NCBI GenBank assembly: GCA_026874595.1
Contig: CM049318.1
Location: 27,990,956 to 28,054,955 of the forward strand
Direction of reading: 5' to 3'
Source: Sipunculus nudus
Lineage: Eukaryota > Annelida > Sipuncula > Golfingiida > Sipunculidae
DNA: 64,000 bases
The notes under the pieces were generated by a model. It did no database searches and was not told the origin of the DNA. It saw nothing but the letters and a program-made list of their open reading frames with translations. The translations under genes and the position numbers were made by a program. Below are positions 21,461 through 31,848 of this stretch, piece after piece (the first letter of the stretch is position 1; each line of letters starts with the position of its first letter).

Positions 21461-23853
21461 ACAGTACCCCTTACAACGAGAGCTACTTACCTGGTCACAA
21501 CAATGACGGGTTCATTCCCGATTATCAAAACGTGCCTTCCTCAAACACGCATGATAATGGTACCTCAATTGAAACACTCCTACAGTGTATCCGAAAGAAG
21601 AATGGCCTAACTATAATCCACTAAAATGTAAGAAGTCTTCCTCCCAAGTTCGACGAATTAGTGCTCCTCTTAAAGAGTGGTTCGGTCCATGTAGTATGTC
21701 TCACTGAGACTTGGTTGGACGATAGTATCGCAACCCATGAAATCGAAATCCCGGGGTATACTCTCTACCGAAAAGACCGAAATAGACATGGTGGAGGTGT
21801 TGCCATTTATGTACAAAATTCCTTGCAATCTACCGTATGTCCTTTTTTATTTCTAATGATCATCTAGAAGTAATCTGGGTCCAAATTCAATGGAACAGAC
21901 GTAACTCTCTGATCGGGTGTATTTATAGACCGCCTCACTCTGACAAAAGTTATTTACAACTTCTCTTCGATAACATTAGCCTTGCTATGGCTAAACATGT
22001 TCATACAGTGATCATAGGCGATTTTAATATTGATTTTAATAACCCCAAAGCGTCTATAAATGTTGAGTTGGTGAATATGGCCACATCATACCACCTTCAT
22101 CAACTTAAAACCTCCCCAACTAGAGTCACCGCAACCTCATCCAGTACGATAGATTTGATTTTTACAAATACACCCGGTATTCACTCATCATCCGGCGTTA
22201 TTCCGTGGTCACTTAGCGATCATTATATTATTTTTACCCGGCTCTCAGGAAGCAGTTGCCAAAAAGGAACCAAATTTGTGAGAGTTAGGTCCTTTAAGAA
22301 ATTTGATCCCCTTGCCTTCAAGCGGTCCATTCAGTCATCATTTACATTTCACTGTCTTCCCGATGTAAATGATGTCATCTCAGCCTGGAATCTATGGCGT
22401 GATGAATTTCTGACCATATGTAATAAACACGCACCTTTTAGAACGTTTAGAGTTAGAAATAATAGACACAATCCCTGGATGTCACATGATATCCAGCGTC
22501 TAATATATAACCGAGAACGCATTCGTAAATCTGCTGTGTCAAATAATGATCCACAGCTGTGGGCACAGTTCAGGAGGTTACGTAATCGGGTCACTTGCAT
22601 GATCCGTCAACTGAAACGTTCCTATTATAGACACAAGGCACAGTCATCAAAATCTCCCAAGGAGATTTGGCAGTCTTTAAAACACGTGATCAATCCAGTT
22701 AGCCGGGGTCAAGATAGTCCAGATCTAACTGCGGATGACCTGAATGACTTCTTTGCCTCAGTTGGAAAAACTTTAACCAAAGCATTTACCAAAGATGTTG
22801 TGCAGGACCAACCTGATTTTACTGATTCTCGGTTTTCAATCCCTCAATTGAGCCAACAGGATGTCGTGAAACGTCTAGTCGCATTTAAGAATAAACATGG
22901 AATTGATGTCCTTAAAATGCCGGGGTTCTTACTTGGAGAGGCCGCGGTCATCTTAGCGCCATCGCTGACACATATTCTTAACTTATCACTCAGTACAGGA
23001 ATAGTTCCTCCTGACTGGAAGTGTGCAAGGGTGGTACCCATTTATAAGGGTAAAGGGAAACTTTCTGATACTAACAATTACCGGCCAATTTCGATCACCA
23101 GCCATGTGATTAAAATCTTAGAGAAGCACATTAAACGTCATCTCCTTAATTACTAAAACCACAAACGCTTGATATCTCCTGAACAAACTGCCTTTCTTGC
23201 AAACAACTCTACCCAAAATGCATTACATAGAATAGTTGATAATTGGCTGACAGTTATGAACTGCGGACGTGTAAACTCCATATGCTTTCTCGACCTTAAA
23301 AAAGGTTTTGATTCCCTAAATCACGATATATTATTGGGTAAATTAAAACAGTATGGCGTAAATGGAAACTCGCACACCTGGTTTTATAATTATTTATACG
23401 ACAGAAAGCAGTTTGTCTGCTTCAATAACTATAATTCTGAGGTGAAAACCATCGATACAGGTGTACCACAAGGCACTGTACTTGGACCCATTCTTTTCCT
23501 ACTATATCTTAATGACTTGCCCGATAATGTAACAGACGCAAAATGCTCGATTTATGCTGACGACATCACGCTATACGCAGACGGCATCGATCGCGAATCA
23601 GCACAAAATAAGTTACAGGCTGCTGTAGACCAAGTTACTAAATGGCTTAATAAAAACAAACTAATTGCAAACGCCACAAAATCAGCTACTATGCTTGTGA
23701 GTTCCAAGCATCGCAAACAATCAAATTCATTACAAATAATTATCGATAAAGATATTGTCCCGAATGTCGATGAATTTTCTCACCTTGGCTTGATCATTGA
23801 CGCCCATCTCACATGGAAATCTCACACTTCTACTGTTTTTAAAAGCTATGTAG
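21457..23853 (+). pseudogene. LINE copy 1 ORF2: endonuclease and reverse transcriptase, broken and 3'-truncated
   Basis: ORF2 begins in the ATGA overlap with ORF1. The endonuclease shows L-T-E-T-W, G-G-G-V-A-I-Y, G-D-F-N-I-D-F and S-D-H. The reverse transcriptase shows N-Y-R-P-I-S, F-L-D-L-K-K-G-F-D, G-V-P-Q-G-T-V-L-G-P and Y-A-D-D. It is interrupted by TAA near 21622 (copy 2 has TTA), by one extra T near 21845 and by TAA at 23154 (TTA in copy 2). It ends abruptly near 23853. Confidence 0.88.
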
Positions 23854-25128
23854 GCAGATAATACGAAAGAGCTTATATTATTCAATCCTAACAGGTGACA
23901 TAATATATATATCTATCACCGTAACCTTTCGACTATTAAACACAGGTGTGGTCGCGTGGATAACACGCCTATAACGTGCCAGTTCATTTGTGTAGAAGAG
24001 GCGTCATATTCACGATGGATTAATTTCCGCGGTAACTTCCCTTAAAAAGCCAACCAGTGTTTACCGGGTCCTTCTAGGTATAAAGAAGCAGGCTTGTACA
24101 CTATAGATAATTTAGATATAGATAATGTAACTTATAACAAGATATCTCTTAGATGGTTTTACTGTGTTACCTGTACGGGGTTGTCTGGTGTTGATGACCG
24201 GTGGTTTCGTGGTTGTTTCTTTCCGTTTGCCAAACAAGTCCTGAAAAGGAATAAACATGTTTAACCTGCTACAGGAAAACGCGTACCTTAGGATAATAAA
24301 CCAACTTTGAAACGGTGTTTAATATCAATTAAACAACTATATGCGTTATTCGCCAATGATTTTAAACAAGTTTGGAGTGTTGTGTGCTCGGAATTTATAA
24401 ACGATCATAGGCGTTGTTCATCAACGATTGTTGACCTATAAACTGTTACTGTTATTACTTCTTCTTATGACTAACAAAACATTCTGAAACCTCAATTTAA
24501 AGCTTTCCTTCCGAAGGTTTATATAATCAGATATTAAACACACATACTAGAGAAGGAGATCACAAATACATATCAATATAGGTGTCACTGTCTATTATAG
24601 AAATGGTGAAAAACATACTTGTAATTGTCGTTGCTGGACGACCTACAAGGTGATACAGCATGCACTATCTTATTTTGATTTCACCCACGAATTATTTCAG
24701 ACTTTACTTCGCACTGCTTGTGTCATTATTCAACCGATCATTATAACATAAAAACCCGTATAAACTGTATATATCGACACTACTGACACTTTACAAAGCA
24801 CAAATTCGAGTACGAATGAAGATCTACGATATTTTTGCTAATTAGAGTATAATTAATTGGGTATAATTACAGCATTTATGTTACATCTAGGAATGCCAAT
24901 CTCTTTTTGTGATTATTATAAAACGCCATTATTTCATATAGACAATTAGAGAATGATATATGCACACCGGAAATAGAAAATTAAATGTTTTCATAAAACG
25001 CATTTGTGTAGATTTACATACTTTATTCTTCAACAGGCTTTCAAAATAAATCAGACGATGAGATAAGCTGACCAGCTGTTTCTAAATACCTTAATATATT
25101 AAGGCAAGGATTATTTTAGTTTCCTTAC
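23854..25128. other. Spacer between LINE copy 1 and the locus C FAMeT exon
   Basis: AT-rich. The only candidate is a 70-bp minus-strand exon-like stretch at 24171-24240. Nothing else is recognised. Confidence 0.5.
24171..24240 (-). pseudogene. Possible locus C stalk exon (Thr/Pro-rich)
   Basis: The acceptor is CCTTTTCAG and the donor is ACAG|gtaaca. The frame that could join the transmembrane exon reads K-E-T-T-T-K-P-P-V-I-N-T-R, a typical extracellular linker. That frame enters in phase 0, whereas the FAMeT exon at 25129-25566 leaves in phase 1. Either an exon is missing, an indel has shifted the frame, or the call is wrong. Confidence 0.3.
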
Positions 25129-25566
25129 TTCCGTCAAAGAACTTCCATATATTTTAAACATCTCTCAAACCTTTAGTTCCGACAGCATTAACGGAAGGAG
25201 TCATGTTGGAAACTACTGCTGACACCAGCAGATCCAAATTAATGATCTTCCCTTGTCAAAGCTGAACCCGAAATCCCGCGATATCTCACGAGATCCAGAA
25301 CATCCGGAATTCATCACATCTTGGAATAGCAGACGTGTCAACTGTCTCAATGACGTCACCGTCCACCCTTTCCCGAATAACAGTTCGGGAATTCTCGTTT
25401 ATACCAATTGCGACTTCTATTGAATTTGTGACGTAATAGTAATACAGGGGTGTCAGAAACAGCGAGTCGTCCCGGTATGCCTTGACATTGAATGCGAGGC
25501 TGCGTCTCCCTATAGTCACGGTCGGCTCACCCCATTGTATGTTAAATATATGCGGCCACCCACCTT
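25129..25566 (-). pseudogene. Locus C: complete FAMeT module exon with three in-frame stops
   Basis: The acceptor is CGTGCAG before 25566 and the donor is GGAA|gtaagg after 25129. The length is 438 nt, phase 1 to 1, as in functional single-exon modules. The frame reads L-A-F-N-V-K-A-Y (the usual Cys is Tyr), I-P-R-C-D-E-F-R-M-F-W-I-S and then TGA at 25286-25288 where Trp is expected. Two more stops follow, yet V-N-A-V-G and W-K-F-F-D-G are still in frame. Decay is by substitutions only, with no frameshift. Confidence 0.8.
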
Positions 25567-25776
25567 CTGCACGATCTCATCTGAAGATAAGACAAAGATT
25601 ACAGGTTACTTAAAATTCACGTGACCTGACAACATAAGTGATAATTATTTTAATATAAATGTTAAGAGAAAATGGGGGAAATATTTCAGAGACACTAATT
25701 CTATGCCATATATGAGCTACATGTACATATATATTTTTCACTAAGTTCCAAAGCCTCCAGAATTTACATTAATATG

Positions 25777-25777
<1 letters not shown>

Positions 25778-25830
<53 letters not shown>
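25778..25830. repeat. (TA)n microsatellite
   Basis: About 26 TA units, seen directly, between two locus C relic exons. Confidence 0.97.
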
Positions 25831-25833
<3 letters not shown>

Positions 25834-25961
25834 GGGTCTGTTTGTATTGATATTCTCTTTCTCAAATCAATAAATTTTAATAAAAAAATAAATAAAGGAC
25901 GCTCATGCAGACACTTCATCCGCAGATGAGATATATAAAACAGTAAAACAGCATATTTTAC

Positions 25962-26182
25962 CTGGCTATCTCTAGAATACGGATTCAGTACCCATGACTA
26001 TATCCTGTTGCGAAGCCCAAAGCTGTAAGATTATATCGGTTCCTATTCGGCATAGTCAAAACGACCCGAATGCCGGTCTGCCCTGTTGCTACCCTGACAA
26101 ACTCAGTATCCCATGACACCCAGAAATAAGAATTTTCCTCACAATCCAGGTTACTGCTCTTTCTGTTTAAGTATATCCTGTT

Positions 26183-26200
<18 letters not shown>
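25962..26200 (-). pseudogene. Locus C: FAMeT C-terminal half exon, decayed
   Basis: Shows N-L-D-C-E-E-N, Y-F-W-V-S-W-D, V-R-V-A-T-G-Q-T-G and L-T-A-L-G-F-A-T-G-Y-S-H-G-Y, then TGA where W-E-F is expected. A GT donor follows at 25961. A (TAA)n microsatellite (about 26186-26220) has grown at its upstream border, so the true acceptor is uncertain. Confidence 0.72.
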
Positions 26201-26219
<19 letters not shown>

Positions 26220-27721
26220 CGTGCAATCTCCAATCTCCGCATCTCCACATCAACTCTAAAATGTTATAATAGACAGGAGAGAAAGCATACCTTCTGGTCG
26301 AAATTTATATATTAAGACGAATGTTAAACAACCTATGAACAAATTGACTATGTTTAAGGAACGAATTCATGGGATACAAAAAAAACTTCAAAAAAACAAA
26401 AAGTTGTCGAAGACCACAAACCTTCGCTGGGATTAACTTCTAGTCACCCGCTTATATCGATGACAGGCTCTAGAATAAAGAAATGGCCGGAACAATAGGA
26501 CAGAATCCTTTGAATTAAATTTCTTAGGTTATCCAAATTACTTCCTAACCCTTCACAAAATTTAAAACAAAATCTGTTAAAAGACATTTTGCGCAACTTT
26601 GCCGACAGACAAACCGAGGGTCAAGTGTCACCTGGCGGAGGTATAATAAACAAGTTACCTAGACGTTGTGTTGGATTGGAAAAGGGAATGCCTATGTACT
26701 TGTATTTCATACTTTCCCTTTTATCATTTAATAATTATATACTCCACATTATTTCAATAGAAAGCATGTAATTTCTTCCTTATAAATAAAGCTCTGACGT
26801 AATTTAAATAGTATTGTTAATATTTATGTGTGTGCTAACGTTAACGAGTACGGAAGAATATTGCATTTTTTTCTGTTGTGAAAACGTTATAATTTCATAC
26901 TAAATCACTAATTATATAAAAAAAATGTGTTATTGCTTCAGCTTGTTGAGATGCAGATATGTTATCAACAAATGTATCAACAAAATATGTCTACAGGTAG
27001 CCCTCTGCAATGCGGCATCGTTGGAGTCGTCTAAACATGGCTATGATGAACGGTCTACACACAGTAATTATTATGATCATATTTTGATTCTCTTAGGATA
27101 TTGACCCATAAACAAATTGCCCCGTTTTTGCATAATTTATTTTTTTTTCAATGTGAACTACGTACATACTAAATTGTGTTAAACTTTACTGTTATATAAG
27201 TTGATGAGAGAACGCTTTTAATGCCTCTCTTCGAAACTGGCATACTGTAGGGTGTTTCCCTCAGTTGATATAAAACAACACAGAAATTTAAGTTAAACAT
27301 CACCAAATGGCCCAAAGGTCTGTCCGAACTTAGAACGATAATCAATTATATGCCAAAACAGTACACTGCAGTCAATGTATGGGGGTACGCTTTACTAAAG
27401 ACATGGAGGGTTGCGGGCTACTCATCCTCGCCGTTGCTTAACTACCTCCATCTAAGCTACTCACTAAGTGATTTAACTACGAGCCATAGGGTGAGGTCTA
27501 CACCCTAGGCCCGCTAGCCAGACAAGTGATGATGGCCTCTCGCTGACCCACCGGCTGTGATTCAACATACGGGCATTAATGGGTGAGTCATCCTACAGTT
27601 CAATGGGATGTATATATTAAGAGTATATGGAATATTCTACAATACAACCTGGAAACATAATGATTTCACCATTTAGAAACCATCACCAGATTTTGAATTT
27701 GATCACATTAACAAGAACATG

Positions 27722-27880
27722 CACTGAAGCGGATCGGGTTTTAAGAGTTTCAGACAAAACTTTGCGGCCTGTACATCCCCCCCCCCCCCTTTTCCGGACC
27801 ATGGGAGCTTTTGTTAGGTTTTTCATTAGTCCTCTTTGGTAAAACCCCCCACATTTCCTTGACCCTGGATCCGCCAATGG
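27722..27880. mobile_element. hAT-like small element, family with 46857-47050
   Basis: It shares with 46857-47050 the order AGAGTTTCAGACA, a CCCCCCTTTTC(C/T)GGACC block, GTTTTTCATT and the end CCTGGATCCGCC. The left end is decayed (GAAGCGGATCGGG). It has no coding capacity. Confidence 0.65.
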
Positions 27881-28515
27881 TGCATAATTTAATCAGATGT
27901 ATGCTATCTCCCAGGATTTACTGGACGCCTCTCCTTGAGTCTCGAACCTAAGCGATAATGGGAATCATCTGTTGAATATACAACCTTTGGAATAAGGTGA
28001 AGGTCCGAATAAATATAAGGTACAAACTAGGGATCCAGCGAAAAAAAAGGAAATGGCAGATAAAAAAATTATGGTTTTGCACTCCGGGGAGGGGGGGGGG
28101 GGGGCTAAGCATGTCCACCAACAAAAATGCTGACTCAAAGAAATAGAAATAAAGCCATTAATCGTTATATGCATCCCCTTCCTAATGGGGGAGGCTTAAA
28201 ATTTCACGTGTATAATAAAATTATCTATAGATTAACAAGGTGCATGCATGTTAAAACACTGCCTATGTTTTGGATTGAAGTTGGCTGTCACTCTCGTAGC
28301 CCAGTGTGAATGGTAAACGGTCTCATTCATAGCCCCGACCCCCCGAGCCATCACCTTCAGTCAGAGTAATTTAACGGAGTACTCAATTTCGGACTCGAGT
28401 ACTTGTGCAGCCCTGCAGTTTGAGATATTTAAGGAGTGAGTCGTGAAGTTATTAATCACACGTGTGAGTCAAACTTCTATCTTATATAAATATTTCTTGT
28501 TTTTTTTATGCTATT

Positions 28516-28717
28516 GTGGAAGGTAACCTCTTCTATTTTTAATGCTGGCTTAATGCCGGTTTATCTCAGTATGTAGATCTGCAAAATTCCATTCCGGTTT
28601 TTGAGTCCATGACAGGGCAGTATCAACTTAGATCCTGGTGTTAACCAGGCCTGGGGACTATTGCACCTGCGGGGCCCTGAGTGTATAACCTCCCAATTGC
28701 TTGGTCATACCACCAAC
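28516..28717 (+). repeat. Dispersed repeat family D, copy 1
   Basis: It matches the reverse complement of 45979-46184 through GGTAACC(T/G), GATCTGCA, GGCAGGGCAGT, CCTGGTGTTAACCAGGCC, GCACCTGCGGGGCCCTG and GGTCATACCACC. The class is unknown and no ends were identified. Confidence 0.72.
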
Positions 28718-29895
28718 ATTCTGTTCTCACTACAGTTTTAATGGCTTAGATAACGTCCCGTCCGCCACGATGCTCATCCCTTTAAGGAACAATTGATTAT
28801 ATAAAAAAAAACTTATAGATTATACGTCAGTCTGTATGGTGAAGTTCATTAATCATATTTTTCACCAGAGAAGCTACAGAATGAAGTTCACTTGGACAAC
28901 ACTAAGCCCCACCCCCCCCCCCCCCCACCCTCCCACCCCCACCCTCCGCAGCATTCATTTTAACAAATCATTAACATTACTTCAGTTTAAGTTCTGCTCA
29001 ATTACACTATTATGCATTTCAACTGCTGATAAGCATATATGAAATATTGTGACGTTTCCCTCATTAAAATCTTAAAGTGACCTTTCAAGTAAATATATAT
29101 TAAGAGGTCTACAGTTAATGCCATCGCCGCTAAATATGCACAGAGCACATTGCTCACCCATGGACAAATGACACGGCAAGCGCCAACTTTAAACAACACG
29201 ATTCCAAGCGTTGTTTTGAATGGCAGCATCTAATACTTATAAAAGGAATTCGGTTCACATCTGTTCGCAATAATCTCTAAAACTGCGTTGTGTACAATAC
29301 TGTGCCATAAATCATTTTAAAGGTAATTATCCCCGCAGTGATATGAGAAGAAATAATTTATAATGTAAATATAATTTTGAGTGATTTTTCGGTTTTTACT
29401 GACTTGCACGGAGGTTACTCTGAGCAAAGCCGAACATCCTTCGGCAATGAACGGACTGCGTGCATCGTGGTCACACAACCTCAAACACGACTATTGTATT
29501 GTTACACTTGGTTTCAGTGAGGGATTTGAGCCTGTCGGGACTTACATTTGAACGAGGCTCTCACCCACGTGTGTGGTCAATATAAGAGAAAAACACATGT
29601 TTCTCGCTTTATGAAATGGAGAGTTAAACCCAGGTGGATTATTGACAAAACCTAATTTAAGGTCCCAATTTCAGGAACAGACCCGGGTTGGGATGAAGTG
29701 GTGTCGGGTGTTTCAAGCCTCAAGATTTGTCTGATACGATAAAAAAAAGTTGCGATTGTTGAAAATTGGACAGGGACCCCCTGCATGGAGTCCCGTTGGG
29801 TCCGCTTCTGCTACTTACGAGTGATGCATTTTCTTTTTCTTTCTTCAAGAACAGTTTCTTTGCAAAGTACATTTGATAAATCTTTCATGTGTTCC

Positions 29896-30114
29896 TCACA
29901 TCATCCTAATCTTTATACGTCCAACGATAGAATCCAGTGAAATATCATCGAAAACCTGAATGCCCCGGCGTCTCATTCCAGTTCGCAATTTAAACATCAC
30001 TGACCAGGTCTTCAAGGTAAACATACCGGGGTATGAATTTCTTGCCACGAGGACAAACCCCACAAAATAAATGTAAAAAAAAATATATACATATCTTATT
30101 GAGACAGTTTCCAA
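29896..30114 (-). pseudogene. Possible locus C FAMeT N-terminal relic
   Basis: A minus-strand frame contains T-W-S-V-M-F-K-L-R-T-G, reminiscent of the W-x-x-x-F-x-L-(R/K)-x-C strand of the module with the Cys lost. No splice borders can be trusted. The similarity may be chance. Confidence 0.25.
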
Positions 30115-30499
30115 CTGAAAACCTATATAATTTTTGTTAACTTTTGGAATAAAAAATTAGCCAACAATCCACATCTCAGTTAATATATCTCCCCAACCCC
30201 GGTAATTAGCTCGGTATACCGGGTTTATCAGCTAGTATTTGATGTGGAGTTTACTATGAAACACAGTATAGTATTAGAATTACTCTTACCTAGTTTATAT
30301 ATGGGGGTAAAACATTAGATATCTTGCAATAGTTCTGCAGCGCAATGTCCTACTTACGGTATGCTGTCTAACGGATACAGATGTTTCCCGAGTTTGGGGT
30401 TCCCGAATAAAACATCAGGATTACCGTAAATATCATACACAAAAATTGAAAAGTTTGCTGATAGTTTCTCAGATGGAGTTAATACTAACTGTGATCTCA

Positions 30500-30577
30500 C
30501 GTCTGTGAAACCCGACTAGAATTGGACATAAATATTACAATTCGTTATCTCAGGATTCACAACATGTCCTAGTTACT
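30500..30577 (-). pseudogene. Locus C module 1 exon relic, part 2 (downstream of LINE insertion)
   Basis: At DNA level GAATTGGACATA, TTCGTTATC and TCCTAGTTACT line up with gene A exon 12254-12555. On the minus strand it reads N-C-x-x-Y-V-Q-F and then TAG where gene A has Trp. It is separated from its other half (35072-35215) by the LINE. Confidence 0.75.
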
Positions 30578-30594
30578 TAACACCTGATAAAGCT

Positions 30595-31848
30595 ACATGT
30601 GAACGTCAGACACGTAATACAAAAAAAAGAACATCATTTAAAGTGCAATCAAAACGCAACCTTGAAACCAAAGATCAAGAAGAATCATATTGCTCTAAGG
30701 ACTGTGTATATGATCGCAAGTATGCTGATGAATCTATGGTTCGATGCTGCATCTGTATGAGCTGGTTCCATCCAGTATGTGTAGGAGAGGATAGTGGAAC
30801 TCTTGGCATCTGGACGTGTATAACGTGCAGAAACTATCCACACAAAATCAACCTCCTTGCTACCCGCCTTGAGTCGCTAATTGAGATAAACATAGCCCTT
30901 CAAACCCAGATTAATGCCTTCATGGAACGTATCACTCCATCGAACTCAACACGATGCTGTCAATGCAAATGTAACGTAACAACAAACTGGCTTTCGTCAT
31001 CACCAGTAAATGATCCACCCTCAACTCCAAAAATCAAGAACACTGCAACACAGACTACGCTGAATACCAGTACACCCATTACTCTTCTAAACTCCACACT
31101 ATCAAATCCAACGAGTGAAGATTCGTCTGTAACAGCCTCAACTATCAGCTTCCGAGACGTAAACGCGTGTCCTAGCACAGACGCTTCCACAGAAGTACAC
31201 AACGACTCCAATGTAAACCCACCAACATGCCATGTAAACAGAGCTCAGAAGAAATCAGGGAACTCTACGCCCAAGCCTTCACACGAACACAAACAACACA
31301 AAACAAGGCCCTGCCAACCCTCTTACGTAACTGTCCTGGGGGACTCAATGACAAAGAACTTGAACTCTTCTGACCTCTCTGATGAAACCAAAGTCAATGT
31401 GCATGTGGACTCAAGTGTGTTTACTTTTGATCATGCTATTGATAGGATCAAGCAAGTCAAATCTGACCATCTTCTCATACACATCGGTATAAATCATGTA
31501 AGCAAAGAAAATGCAGACACTAGCATTCGTAAGTTCCGCAAGATTGTGCCAATTATAAAACAGAATCCTAGTATTAAGCACGTCACAATTAGCACAGTGA
31601 TTAGCAGACCCTCTAAGATATACTCTAAAAGAATAAGGCTTCTGAATGCCGCACTAGAAATCTACGCTGAAAAAAACGGATGGACTCTGCTAATGAATGA
31701 TAACCTTGGTCCATTTTCACTAAAATCTGACAACCTCCATCTAAACAAGAAAGGCTCAAAGGCATTCCGTTCAAATATATGTGATGTAATCAAAATCGCA
31801 ACCTCTCTTAAAAATTTTCACAAGCAAGCAGTATTAGAATTAACATGA
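30595..31848 (+). pseudogene. LINE copy 2 ORF1 (5'-truncated): PHD-like finger and SGNH esterase
   Basis: The frame is open from the truncation point to TGA at 31846-31848. It keeps the PHD-like finger (near 30690-30835), the esterase G-D-S block (near 31340) and, unlike copy 1, the end of the domain with S-D-N-L-H-L-N-K-K-G (near 31727). In the I-G-x-N-H motif the third residue is Ile rather than the Thr of copy 1. The N-terminal part of ORF1 is absent. Confidence 0.87.

Larger units (their letters stand above)
19205..23853 (+). mobile_element. CR1-like LINE, copy 1 (longer 5' end, 3' end missing)
   Basis: This copy holds a 5' leader, ORF1 and most of ORF2 of a non-LTR retrotransposon, nearly identical to 30578-35071 by eye. 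It keeps about 985 bp of 5' sequence that copy 2 lacks. Homology stops at about 23853 inside the ORF2 C-terminal region, so the last 1.2 kb and the 3' tail are absent. The 5' limit is approximate. Breaks seen: TGA at 19858-19860, a lost A near 21286, TAA near 21622, an extra T near 21845 and TAA at 23154-23156. It lies between relic exons of locus C. Confidence 0.88.
26250..29895. other. Decayed spacer within locus C
   Basis: 3.6 kb without a convincing gene. It contains poly-C and poly-G runs and copies of two dispersed repeat families (27722-27880 and 28516-28717). Further FAMeT relics were searched for on the minus strand and none could be supported. Confidence 0.5.
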
